Shown in pieces: positions 25,064 through 37,028 of a stretch of DNA of 64,000 nucleotides. Under the pieces are notes generated by a model, which was not told the DNA's origin, did no database searches, and was given only the letters and a program-made list of their open reading frames with translations. The stretch comes from Trichopria drosophilae. Lineage: Eukaryota; Arthropoda; Insecta; Hymenoptera; Diapriidae. Numbering within the stretch: position 1 is the stretch's first letter; each line of letters begins with the position of its first letter. The stretch lies in the NCBI GenBank assembly GCA_030407085.1, contig CM059587.1, positions 20,557,001-20,621,000 on the forward strand, given 5' to 3'. The position numbers were made by a program, and so were the translations under genes.

Positions 25064-25954
25064 AAATAAGAATTTTTTTCAAAGCATCTTTTTAATTATT
25101 TTACCTTCTTTAACTTAAATAATTTGGTCATTATTGTATACTTGAAACCATAAATATCCTTCATCAATGGTATTTTTTACTTATACTACTCTGCATTTAA
25201 AGCAATAATTCGTAGAAACAAAAGTGACACACTGTACCCCACTCTCCCCTACTTGATGTAGGTTCCTCCAGTTCCTACATTTCATACACAAATGTGAAGT
25301 ATGACGCCATCTAGGAAGTCGACCTGCAGCTCTCGCAAATCTTTCAATTTACTGTATATGTAAAAATTTGTGTAAAAACGGCGATTCCGGCCGTTAAATA
25401 AATTAAAAAAAAAAAACAAAAAAAAAACGGACCGGACTATAGGATAGAATCTTTTATTTAAAAGCAGAAGGCATCAAGCAAATGCCGGATAATAATTGTT
25501 GCTACCTTGAATACATATTTCCTTTGCTTAAGTCGGTAGTTCGACGTAATGTAAAGTCCTTTTTTTTTAATATTTCTGCAAAAGTGGTCCGGATGTTATT
25601 ACAATTATTTATTTATGTCTTTGAATGCAGTAGGAATGGATCAACAATTAGCGAGCTGGTTAATTTTTGCTTTAAATCTGCGCCACATTTAAGCTATTGC
25701 TTAATCCTGCTTTCTCGGTTATTCTAGGAATCTCATTTTTTTTATTGTGATGGCCTCGACGGAATTCAATATTTGTTGGGTATTAGTTTAGCAACAAATG
25801 AGCAACAATTAGCTTATACTTCGTTTATACGTAGCGTGTGCAATTTCCTTTCTGTAAGCAATTTTTTGGTTACTGTTATGCAAGCTACCAATACCTGCTC
25901 TTTTTTTTTTTTAATGTAGGAAGCAGTTGAGGTCTATGATATTTTCGGAAACTT

Positions 25955-26495
25955 TTAGCAATAATTAGCGGTACTTTTTGCTTTCTTTATGAAATAATTT
26001 TCTATTTGTTTTCGTTTGATACTATTTCCTTTCGTGGCTAAAATTTGTACATTTTTGTAGTCAAAATCGTGAAAAGTATCTATTCTGTGTGGAGACAATC
26101 CAGTATATTTAGCTTCATCTTAATTCTGGTTTCCAAAAGTCAGTGGTTTGACCAATATACACTTGGTCACAATTTTTGCAAGGAATTTGGTAGACTAGGT
26201 AGGACATTTTTTCTAAATTTAACTTGTCTTTTAACAGGTGGACCCCTTCGATGTTAGTATTTATTGGTTTGTGTACCATTCTAATTTTTTCTTTTCTCAA
26301 ACATTTTGATATTTTTTCAGACAATTCTTCAACGCATGGTATTGAGACTGTTTTGACGATTTTACTGTTATTATTGTTGTTTGTGTTGCTCTCTAAGCTA
26401 TTGTAAACATTATGAGAGAGAACTCGGGATATAAAATACTAAATCTTTAGGATAACCGTTTTTAAGAAGAACATTTTTTATAAATACTAATAGTA
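25955..26495 (-). pseudogene. Penelope-like element fragment with GIY-YIG endonuclease remnant
   Basis: Read on the minus strand, the order is: NGYP (about 26450) as in the RT-to-linker region of Penelope-like elements; after a frameshift, KTVSIPCVEELSEKISKCL (the SIPYV-GLSEKI-type motif); then YLVYQIPCKNCDQVYIGQT, a good match to the GIY-YIG nuclease core (YxI-PC-C---YIGQT). The catalytic part just after that is deleted or stops. A C-terminal portion follows at 26043-25955 (FDYKNVQILATKGN). Frameshifts, a stop and an internal deletion of roughly 40 residues show that it is dead. The reverse transcriptase domain was not found upstream. Confidence 0.75.
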
Positions 26496-26499
26496 ATTA

Positions 26500-27312
26500 A
26501 AGCGATAGCCTCAAATTAGGCAAACATTTCATGACTTTCAGGATCCATATCAAAGAGTGAGTGGAAATAAATTAATAATATTGAGCTACAGCATCATCAA
26601 AGTCTTCATTATTTTGAAATGTCGTTTTCACTTACAAGAACTATAGTAAGATGTAATAAGCAACTTTTGATAATACTTAGCATGTTTCTCATTCCATGTC
26701 TGAGGATGATGGAATTCTTTATTTTCTTATTTAGCCAACACACGGCACTCTTCTGGTTTTGCTAAAGTTCGTTCTTGATGCAGACATCTCGGAGTAACTT
26801 CAGTACCCTATACCCTCATTATTTATAATTTGCAAAAGGAAAATTATGTGGGGAAGTTCTGCACTCTAGTTTCGTTGTTTTAGATAAAAAATGCCCAATT
26901 TAATCTTGGGTTTTATTTGTCTATTTTGTTTCTTTGTTAGATTTGTGAACGAAGGTGATAAAATCATTTGCGAGCTTTTAAAATAAATGTTTAGTAAAAT
27001 AATTGTACTCAAATGACCTTTCACATTACGAAAATCATTATCGACTCATCTTATTATTGTTAACGAACGTCTCTTTTTATGCATTAACTTAGTTATTAGG
27101 TTCACGATTAAAAACATCGAATCTAGCTATCGGCATAATGTAAAGTGTTAAGTTGGAGGTAGACTAGTTTAATGTGTCAAAAAAGAAAAATAAATTCATA
27201 AATGTGAATGGAAACCTCCAAGAAAGAATTACTAAGATGAGCTTTAGTAGTGTAAAAGATGATCATATTCTCAACGTTATTTGTACAGTACTCATCAAAT
27301 CTTTATTAACAA
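26500..27312. other. AT-rich, nothing firm
   Basis: This lies where the reverse transcriptase part of the Penelope-like element would be expected, but I could not recognise RT motifs. No other feature is supported. Confidence 0.35.
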
Positions 27313-27562
27313 GCTACACAGATAAAAAAATTTATTCACTCTAAAGAAGACTTCTTTAAATATGGCGATCTAAACCATTTTGTAACCTTAAACAAGATTT
27401 ATTAAGAGTTTAAATGTATTTATTAATAATAAAGAAGTGATTTTATTTAGTAACAAATATATTTTAACTATTAATATAGGTTGTTTACATTAAATAAATG
27501 CTTTAATTCGCGATATTTGAAGAAGCCTTCTTTACTGCAAAGGATTTTTTTATCAATGTAAC
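27313..27562. mobile_element. 250-bp MITE with ~50-bp imperfect terminal inverted repeats
   Basis: The left end (27313-27367) contains GATAAAAAAAT, AAAGAAGACTTCTTTAAATA and TGGCG. The right end is its imperfect reverse complement (CGCGATATTTGAAGAAGCCTTCTTT, then ATTTTTTTATC). The interior is AT-rich and non-coding. No clear target duplication was found. Confidence 0.7.
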
Positions 27563-27769
27563 TAATAATGTTAAAAGAACAGAAAAGTGGTTTAAAATAC
27601 TAGATCACTCAAACTGGCGACCACAAAAACCACATACAAGATTGAATCGTGCAGAATTGTGTGAGTGTATTTTATGTGAATATGTTAGAAATACAGTTTT
27701 CATTTTTTCAAGAATAATGTATCTCAGACCAATATTAAAAAACCGACCGTTCAGAAGTGTCTAAAGTGC

Positions 27770-28215
27770 TTGTCGAATTTATCTTCGGGTAAGAAACATG
27801 AATGCAACTCTGCGACTAATTAAAATAATATTAAGAAGCATATTAATTTCATTTCAACCCTATTACAAAGTTTAAAGACTCCGGAGTCAGGAAATTATTT
27901 TTGATTGAATTAACTACATCACATGAAAATTATAAGAATGTTGAAGCGTTGTGGTCGTTAATGAATATTCGGAAATATCATGAAACAACAATTTCATGTG
28001 ACCTGAAGTTAGCAAGTATTTTATGTGGACTAATGCCAAATCATGCCAGTACTTTTCCAATAACCTCTATGTGTGCGGTCAAATCACAAAAATTAGTTAT
28101 ATCATAAAAAATTTCGAAGCCTGGACAAAGAGAAAAATAAAAATGCAAAAGAATATGAGAATTATACTCCAACTCCTATTTGTTCAAAATATGGTGAAAT
28201 ATTTCTTTTTCGGAA
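27770..28215 (+). pseudogene. Decayed transposon-like protein remnant (unclassified family)
   Basis: Broken coding sequence spread over frames: GKKHECNSAT (about 27790), FKDSGVRKLFLIELTTSHEN (about 27872), then ISCDLKLASILCGLMPNHAS (about 27985) and a cysteine-containing tail. Another frame then gives NAKEYENYTPTPI (about 28140). From general familiarity, this order resembles multi-copy, transposon-associated insect proteins that have a conserved CDLK...LG...H-S motif followed by a C-x2-C pair, but I cannot name the family and the C-x2-C is lost here. Stops and frameshifts make it a pseudogene. Confidence 0.4.
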
Positions 28216-30004
28216 CAATATACATTTGACCACTTTACTGGTAATGTATGATAATATATGTGTACAAAAAAAGTGCAACGACTGGAGATGCATTATATAT
28301 AATAACTTCCACAAGTTTTTAATAAATTTATATGAAATTTGGTATAATATAAGTTTTTAAATCGCTGAATATGAATCTGATGTCACATTTTCAAAAATCA
28401 ATAATGCAAATTCAATATTGCGGCAACACATTATATGCTTTTGAATCCAATTTTTTTTGGATACCAGTGAAGAGGTTAATACTGGGAGTATAGTTGTTAA
28501 CCACGTATATAAGGAGATATAAGTATTATTTCTAAACTAAGAAATATTTCAGTTTTTCTTCACTTTATTATAGAAGCGAATAAAAGAAAAAAATTTGACC
28601 TAGTAACATGATTAGTTCAGGCCCTCCATATAAATTCAGAGGTTAAAATCCATTTCTCTCGCGCATATTTGTATGTGAGGAAAATATTAAAATATGAAAT
28701 CCCCGAAGAACAAAATTTGATGAATTATTATTATAAAAATGAAAAACATATGAATTCGGTGGCGTCAGCATGTAAGAGATTAAAAAATGATGCATGGCGT
28801 GTATAGTACGGTCAAGACGTGCTCAATGGGAAAAAGACGAGACTATCAAAGAAAACGAAAAGAAGTGACCGCCAAATCGAACTCAGAAAGTACTTCCTAT
28901 AGATTTAAAGTCATAAATCGTCCTGTCGGCGTTGCGACGTTCGAATTCATAGTCTGTGGTCAAGTTGAGGCGGTGGGAACTACGTGGCAATATAAGGAAA
29001 GCCATATGAACACGAAAGAAATTGGATAACCGAGAGATATGATAGTAAAAAGTGAAGTGTTTTACTCGCTTTTCTTATTATTTATTTCGGGTTTCCTTCC
29101 TTTTCCCATTTTTGTAGCATTCGATATTAAAAATGAAAATTAACGATTTCGAAATTAGATATTGATAACGGAAATTCGGAGCGCATTTACAAGACCTTCC
29201 TGATTTTTGGGATCGTTACTGTGAGCCCAACATGGTAGTTTGAACGCGATTTTGGTTTTTACTGCAGAAACTGTACGTAATTAAATCTTGTCATATTTGA
29301 AGTAGAAATGAACCGAAAAAGAACAATAATATTTAGATCTGAAAAAAATACCGGATAACAGTTCTGAATACCCTGATTGTGTAACAGCCATCGTTTTGGC
29401 ACTACTGCAGCGTCAGTTAATTTTACACTGTCTGGTGTTTTCTAATTGTATAATTAAATTTTAAATACTTTCTTTTGAGGTACATTCTATAAGGTGGCAC
29501 CTGATTAATGCACGCGTGTATTCAATTTTACAAATTTATGTTCTATACACGAGAAAAATTTGTTGAACCAAGTATAATATAGTTAACCAAACTATTTTAT
29601 AGTTATGGAAGAAAAAAATCATTTTAGGAACCAAATGAACATTTTAATGTAAAGTACAGTAATTTTTAGCAGCAAATATTTTGGAATGAAATTTGCAGTG
29701 ACAAAAAAAAACCAACAAAAATCCCGCTTTTTGTTAAATAAATGCTAGTAATTTTTTTATTTTTAAATTTGCGCCATTTTTCGATACGCCATTCGAAAGA
29801 GCAGGGTTTGGGCAATAAAAAACGTTAATTCCAACATTTGGCACTTTTCGTTTTACTGCTAAAAAGTACTGTCAAAGTTCACATTAAATTTATGTACATT
29901 TCATCTTTGAAGGGTTGAGTACATCATCGATCATGAGTCGATTTCCACCCGAAGACAGCTGACTAGTCTTACATATAAGGGACAACTTCCTGATAACAAT
30001 TTCG
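28216..30004. other. Mostly unassigned; one short CTGATTACGA-family fragment
   Basis: About 28360-28430 contains a diverged copy of the CTGATTACGAATCTGATGTCA unit found elsewhere in the window. The 80-codon plus-strand frame at 28787-29029 shows no motif. Nothing else was recognised. Confidence 0.35.
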
Positions 30005-30009
30005 AAAAA

Positions 30010-30090
30010 TTAACCCAGCTGGAATCGAAATGACGATCTATAACTTCCTAGTCCTAGTCCAGTATGCTGCCACCTGAGCTACAAAACCGT
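30010..30090 (-). repeat. tRNA-derived SINE head
   Basis: On the minus strand an A box (GTAGCTCAGGTGGCAG, about 30067-30082) is followed at tRNA-like spacing by a B-box-like ATTTCGATTCCAGC (about 30017-30031). Stem pairing is imperfect. The body probably extends toward 29880 and includes the phrase TTTTTCGAAATTG. It is a second, diverged SINE beside the one at 24.08 kb. Confidence 0.5.
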
Positions 30091-32676
30091 TTCTTTTTTG
30101 TTGGCAAACTTGATTGTATAACTACAAAATTTCCTACGGTGAGCTAGACATATCTTGTTTAGTATTGTTAATTATATCTGCAGCTCTGGATAGTTAAAAA
30201 TGGAGTAATGTTTTAATGTTGTGTCATAAAAGTATAATGATTTAAAAAAAGTAAAATTCTGTTTTATTTGTATGTTATTTGTGTACTTTAATACTCATTT
30301 TAAAACGTTTAAATGAACAAATAATGTAAATAAATAAAATTGGTTTTCAATTCATGTGAATCTAAAAATAATCATTACTTACCGGGTGTCCTACAATAAT
30401 TGTAGAGAATTATTCTCTATCAAAAGATGTTAAAACTACCTAATAATTTGATACCGTTACATATAAATTTCATACAATTATTTTGAGGTTATGTGTGAAT
30501 TCCCCCTATCTTTTTGCCAAAGTCGAACATAGTTCCCGACACTATAAAATATTAATTGTTTGAAAACATTATTTGTTTAGATTTTAACTATATTTTGCAT
30601 ACTCGGAAAATAAATTTGCTGGTAAATTTTCCTATAATTTATTCGATTATAAAGGATATGAGAAATGATTTGGTATACATTACGTAATTATTTCACAAAA
30701 ACTTGGGCAATTTTTTGAGATAAATTTAAAATTAAAAAAAAAATTTTATTCGTTGTATTTCTCTATTTCAAACGCTTACAGTTTCGTCGAAACAGAGATA
30801 AACATACACACACGAAAATCGATCGAATTTTTCGACGCCCATAAATAAGTGATAAAGGAACAAAGCGCGTAGAATTGGAAATGTTGCGCATTACGCTTAA
30901 GCGTAGACAAACGATGGGATAACTTTATAGTTTTTGAACATAACATTATCCCGAAGTGTAATTATGAATTTAATGTAATATTTGTTAACAATTAACCAAT
31001 CCTTCTGGAATGTTAAAATACAGAAGTTAACGCGCATTAATTTGCAAGAAAGTGTATTTTCATCTCAAATTTATCTGTCAATTTTAACAGGACAGTTGCT
31101 GTTATAACTTTACAGTTAACGCAAGAGCATTGAAATTAGCTTACACTAACTATTAGTAAATATTTTCTCCTGGTGTATATTTTTTTCGGCCTGCGGAGGG
31201 TGGGGAATCGAGCATCCCTTGATGAGGGTACCCTCTTTTTTCCAATTTTGGTAAATTACTCTTCAAAATTAGTTTTGACACTCCTGGCGCATTCATTAAT
31301 TCGCACTCCTGGGCATAGTTTACTAGTTCAACACATGCGAAATATTTATTGCTCAGTTTTATTTTTATTGTGTGATTCAAATTGAGTTTTCTTATATTTC
31401 CTACCGTTTTTTTCAAAACTCGGTACTAGCAGATAGTCTAATTTTAAACTTTATTTCATTAAATTATAAACCAGATTTCGTGTATCATATTGGGTGTCCC
31501 GTTTTCCGATGTCCACAGTACTGAAAATAATTCGATTCTATTGCCGAACGTTTGTAATTTTCCGCGTCATCTTGCAGTAATTGTAAATAGTCGTTCATAA
31601 CCCGGAAATGTAATTTTACTCGGATGATAGTTGAATTTTCAGTAGACTATATGCATTTTTAAAATAGTGGACGATGGTCAACATGTCTAAAAATGCTGCA
31701 CCTAAAAATTGTTTTACTTTGCTATGAAATAAAGAAACATAACTTGCGAATTTTATTTCATAACCTAACCTATCCAATAAAAATAATTAATTTAAATCAA
31801 ACAACAGTCGCTATACTTTCACTCATATTTTAATGTTTTCGGTTCTAAATGTGAACAATTTTTATAATAAGCATGTCAAAAAAGTGAAAAAGAGGGAGGA
31901 TAATAAATAATAACGTTATTTTTCTTTATCATAGCTAGAAATAGTTGGTTTTACTGTCTACATAGTATAATCTGGCACAGCTACATTTTCAGTTGGTGTT
32001 ACTATTTGAAGCCGCATTTGAAAATTTGGTTTGTGTAGTAAATTCCGCTTTAGAATATTTGGAGTACCAAAAAGGCTAAATAAGTAACTACCTATTATCC
32101 TTCGAATAAATTATTTTTTTGTTTAAATGGGCAAACGAGAATTATTCTGATTTTTCTCTATCACTGGTAATGCGAAAAAGGTGGACGACATTAACCCTTA
32201 TTTCTTAATCGTATTTTTATCATTTCGCTCTTCGAATTATCCACTTTTAAGATCGAAATAAAATTGTTGAGCAACGTAAAAGTTTTGGTAAAGTTTAATC
32301 TATATAAAAGCGAATTTCGAGGTATTTTATTTAATTTTGTTAAAAACTAGGAAACATTCCAGACCAAGTAACTTGGTTGCAAAGTTTTTTTTTTACAAAA
32401 ATCAAATTACTCGCAAAAGATCTGTAAACACGATAGTAAAATCAAAATTTCGCATGCAATTTTTACCATTTTTTCATTTAAAATCCGATGTAAAATTTCA
32501 AATCGTTTACTGGAACAGAAGATACGATTTCTCAGCTCACGGGTGCCACACCCATTTTAGTGTTGTTACTAAAACGTAAATTTTGCATTCTACGACATTT
32601 CGAACACCGAAAAATAGGCTTTTTCGACCCATCCTCGTAATCTACGCAGACTTTTGAATGTAACGACCTTGATTAA
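30091..32676. other. AT-rich non-coding
   Basis: No gene or repeat with definable limits was recognised. Open frames near 31.15-31.42 kb on both strands overlap each other and have no supporting motif. Confidence 0.35.
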
Positions 32677-33977
32677 CCCGTTTCGTCCTGAAATGGCGTA
32701 AATTTTGACTTCTTTTCATCAGGTGCTTTCTTAGGGAAAAAAAATCACTCAACCGTATTGATATAACATACCTATTGTATTTTTTCATATTTGACCATAT
32801 CTGCCGCCATTTTTTACTATGACGGTTTAAACATAAAAAAATTGTGAATTTTGAAAAAATTTCTTCAAATAATCGTATTTTTGAACAGGAAACCGTGTTC
32901 AGAACAAGCTAAGTCTCTGTATCTGGTGGAGTAATTAGTTACACTAAAAGATAGGATGGTTATTAATTTTCCATTCAAAATGGCGGCTTCATAATGGCGT
33001 TTCTCAGTCAAAATTTTGTTGAAAAATTTCTGGACGATCTAACTCAAAAGCTACGAGCTTTTTAAAAAAAATGTGAAGAATGAAAAGTTCTTAGAATTCA
33101 TTGAGAAATATAGTGGAATTTTTTCAGATTTTTTAAATGAAGTTTTTCAAAATTTTTTTCAAAATTGTAATTTATTTACGAAAAATTCTGAACAAAATTT
33201 AGTGCATTCTCTGATAAATTCTAAGAGTTTTCTGTTCTTTGCAATTCTTTCCAAAAGTTGATAGTTTTCGAGGAAATGAATTTCAAATATTATAGATTAA
33301 GATTTTTTTCTTTCTCGAAAACTATCAACTTTTGGGAAAAAATGCATAGAATAAAAAACTCTTAAAATTCATCAGAGAATGCACTAAATTTTGTTCAGAA
33401 TTTTTCGAAAAAAAAATTACAATTTTGAAAAGAATTTTGAAAAAAAAAATTACAATTTTGAAAAGAATTTTGAAAAAAAATGTTCAAAAATTCATGTAAA
33501 AAATCTTAAAAAAATCCACTACATTTCTCGGCGAATTCTAAGAATTTTTTATTCTTAGCATTTTTTAAAACAAGCTCATAATTGTTCAGTTAGAGCGTCC
33601 AGAAATTTTTCAACAAAATGTTCACTGAGAACCGCCATTTTGAAGCCGCCATTTTGAATGGTGAATTAATAACCATCCTATCTTTTAGTATAACTATTTA
33701 TTCCACCAGATACAGAGATTCAGCTTGATTCGAACACGGTTTCCTGTTCAAAAATACGATTATTTGAACAAATTTTTTCAAAACTCACGATTTTTTTATG
33801 TTTAAACCGCCATAGTAAAAAAATGGCGGCAGATATGGTCAATCTGAAACCGGATTTAGTAAGTTCGAGAAAAAATACAATAGGTATGGTTATATCAAAA
33901 CGATTGAGTGGCTTTCTCCATGAGAAAGCACCTGATGAAAAAAAGTCAAAATTTAGGACATTTCAGGACGAAACGGG
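32677..33977. mobile_element. 1.3-kb near-palindromic foldback element with TTAA target site
   Basis: The ends are CCCGTTTCGTCCTGAAATG (left) and CATTTCAGGACGAAACGGG (right), flanked by TTAA (32673-32676) and CTAA (33978-33981, one change from TTAA). CCC...GGG ends at TTAA are the hallmark of piggyBac-type insertion. The left arm (to about 33277) and right arm (from about 33311) match as reverse complements almost throughout, meeting at a short loop between CCAAAAGTTGATAGTTTTCG and its complement. The right arm is longer because of a 32-bp tandem duplication (about 33409-33480). No protein is encoded; the 62-codon frame within the arm is a by-product. Related copies lie at 47.8-48.5 and 58.6-60.2 kb. 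Confidence 0.85.
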
Positions 33978-34214
33978 CTAACAATACATGCGTATTCAAA
34001 ATGCAACTTATTTTCATATAAAATTCGAATTTTCAAAGGGAAATTTTGCTAAGAATGATCTTAGCGAAGAAAGGAAGTCTTTCTACATGAACAATCGACC
34101 TAAAAATCATTTGAGAGACCATCTATTACCGTCTATCATGGTAAACTAGACCATATTTTACCCACAAATAAGGTGAAAGATGTGCGCAAATATTCGAGTA
34201 TTATTTATGTTTTG

Positions 34215-34400
34215 TTATCACTCCGGGAGTAGAACTCGATTTTGCGCCCTGTAGTGAAATATTCGGGCGTACATTATCGACATATATATTACAAAATATC
34301 GTATGCAATACAGGGTGCAAATATCGATCTCCCACGAGTGTGATTATCACCCTCGCTTCACTAGTTCGACGAACTTCGCACTTGTCGACGATCGGTAATT
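34215..34400. repeat. Diverged copy of the GCGTAAA/GGGCG dispersed repeat
   Basis: Shares AACTCGATTTTGCGCCCT with about 1140-1160, and TCACCCTCG-type words (inverse of CGAGGGTGA) with 43.09 kb. Internal inverted words (TACAGGGTGCAAATATCGA and CGCCCTGTA) suggest foldback ability. Limits are approximate. Confidence 0.45.
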
Positions 34401-37028
34401 GCACCCTTGTTACATAACATGCTATTTAAATCGTTATGATCTTGAACAGGCAGAGATTATCAGCTTTGTAAATTTCTTATCGGTCAAGAATTTGACTACC
34501 GACTTGTGCATTTTCAGTCAAGAAATACGAAACTAAGATTATGTCAATAACAAGTAGCTTAGACTACGAGCAAAAGTTTCAGTAACGCCTGAAAGAAACC
34601 TAACCATGGCCTGACATCAAGGAATGAATTGATCGAACGATATACCCTAATCAAACTCCCATATGTTGGTCGGGGAATCTAATCTGAACCATATGAAAAT
34701 ATTCGGATTTCAATATCTTTTTAAGGGAAATTACATAATTATAAGACTTTTGTAAAAGAACGTATTAATCCAAAAAACAACGTTTCTCAAGAAGTTTCAT
34801 AATTACTTCATGAAGATCGCACTACTGTTTAATTGGCAAATTCTAGCGTAACCTTTGGAGATCTTGGAAATCGGCTAATATACATAAATCCCCAGGATGT
34901 AGAAACTTCGTCGTGAGCATGTAAATTTGAGATGTCCGGTGTCTTCGGTTTCGCCAAAATTCTACACAGGTGAACCAGGTTAAACATCCACCGCAATCCT
35001 TGGTATAAATGCGAATGACCGAACTTCCGGACAGTTCGAAGCTCCATTTGTACGAGAGAAATCCTATCGAGTTTCTGTCCCCTCTTTCTACCTGGTTATA
35101 TTGTCTGACTAATTAATGCCTTAGACGGGAACGCCTGACCTTCGCTACTGCTTCGATTCGAAGTAATAGTTACATGTTAATCCAATTAGAAAGCTGATAA
35201 CTGTCTTATCAATAAAAGCACTTCAAAATCCAATCTTAATGACTTTTTAGTAATTAAGAGTACATAAAGTATTCATTAAACTAGTTATTTTTATTCCTTT
35301 ATCCTTAGTACATGAGAAACCACAATAAACTTCCTGCTGGATGCATCTCGACTAGCCCATAAATAGAACAAGCTGTCATCTCCAAATGGTGCGACTTTCG
35401 GATAACAATCGACAGCTAGTCAGAGAGAAGGAAACTTTCAACTCGCGTCTCCAATGCTCGTTTATATATCGTGGGATGTAGGTAGGTACATACGTGCCCT
35501 TGTTTCGGTGAGCTTCACCATCTGCAGTACACAGACCACCAAAGTTTCTCATCGCATTCGGCTTCCTTCCGTTGGCTGTGTGCTTGGAGAAACCCTAGTT
35601 GGAAGTAAACATACATTTAGCATACGATGATGTGAATCTCAAAACATTAATATTAAGCAGCACCCGATGTAGTAAGCACGCGAGTTCGGACTAAGTTTAT
35701 AGTACGAAACACATGGAATATAAGACTTGTTCCCGTATTTAACCGTAATGCACCAACATTCCAGATACAATGATTCAAAACTATGCAAAAAAAAAAACTA
35801 AAACATTATGGCGTCTTACATTTCTCGTATAGTGTAAAGTTGAATTTCAATTCGAAATTCTGTGGCGGTATGGAAAAAGGGCATAAATCCATTATTTTTG
35901 AAAACCAAGATAACTTTATTTTTAGACGTAGGAAAGCCTAATGCTTCTTTTAGAATAGGCGGTGAATGAAAAAATTAGATTTAGTTCCTAACAAATTTTA
36001 TAATTTAAATTCGGATTGTTTGAAAAGAGCAAACCCCTTACAAAAAATTATTACTGTACATTAGTTAATTATATAAATTCTATTAAAGTTTATATTTATA
36101 TATCTCAATTCTACAAATAAGCCAACGGCTGGGCTCAGATTTATCGATTTTTCGTGTTTGTGCGAAAATGTTTACACTTTCTCTTAATTTCAGACTATTT
36201 TATTTATTTATGAAATATTTTAGACCAAATAATTAATGGCCATAAGAGATTCATTGCGGTTTAAATGACTAAAAGTTCACTGTTCAAAGGATACGGATTA
36301 AAATTGCTAGAAGCACATTTCAATTCCGACATTTTAATGTCACACGTTAAATTTAATGCACACAAGAAGTGTCATGTATGTACCGTAAATTTAATGTCAT
36401 TCTCCATAGAGTTTCATGTATGTGCCCCGCAAAAATGGATCTATACCACAGAATGGGCAATTCATTTTAAGAAAATTCATTGTAAACATTCATGTAATGC
36501 ACAGTAGACTGGTAGAAATTCGGTCAAAATATTAGTCAGTTTTTAGGAAATAAATTTGTGCACTGGTCGGGTCAATTTATGAGAAATAAAATGTAGCCAG
36601 TTTTCTATACAAAATGTAACAAAATCATAGATTGTTTTTCAATTCCTTTATTAATTAAACTGTGGACAGTTTCTGCGCTATTTCTGCAAAAAAGTACTAA
36701 AAATATTTAACACGAACAACCTAAATACTTTTTTGTTTAGACAATATCATTTCGCTATTATTATGTAGGTTTATTTTACGATATCATTTTTTGGACACTT
36801 TTTATGCAGTTTCTGTCGATTTTTGTAGGTTTGGAATAGACGTTTTGATTGTGACGATTATTAAGTAAAAAATTGAACTTCGTGATCATCCTCATCATCA
36901 TCATCACTGCTGTTGTTATTATTGTCCTTAACATTTTCATCAATTACTTTGTAGGAGTTTATATGCATCTCTTATGGGCTTTTTTCATAATTTTCCTGAA
37001 ATGTTTAATATATAATTTAATCACATTC
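34401..37028. other. Nothing recognised
   Basis: No gene-like frame with motif or splice context. The 80-codon plus-strand frame at 36265-36507 contains imperfect internal repeats (TTTCATGTATGT-like, GTCATGTATGT) and is not supported as a gene. Confidence 0.35.

Larger units (their letters stand above)
24264..25249 (+). mobile_element. pogo-like DNA transposon, internally deleted, TA target duplication
   Basis: The terminal inverted repeats are perfect over 20 bp: GGGGAGAGTGGGGTACAGTG at the left, its complement ending at 25249 at the right. They are flanked by TA on both sides (24262-24263, 25250-25251), as expected for Tc1/mariner/pogo elements. The interior carries at least five further copies in both orientations of a TGGGGTACAATGTGTCA-like word. 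It also encodes a short pogo-type helix-turn-helix (24741-24935), but the DDE catalytic domain is missing. It can therefore move only if a full-length relative supplies transposase. Confidence 0.85.
24077..25432 (+). mobile_element. SINE with tRNA-like head and A-rich tail, split by a DNA transposon
   Basis: The head (24077-24149, 73 nt) has a clear Pol III A box (TAGCTCAGGCGG) and a degenerate B box (GAGTTCAATCC) at tRNA-like spacing. Acceptor and T-stem pairing are poor, so this is not a functional tRNA gene. After 24261 a 986-bp TA-flanked transposon intervenes. The SINE resumes at 25252 and ends in GGCGATTCCGGCCGTTAAAT followed by an A-rich tail to about 25432, which resembles a LINE-derived 3' tail. 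Joining both parts gives a ~370-bp SINE. No flanking target duplication was identified. Confidence 0.5.
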
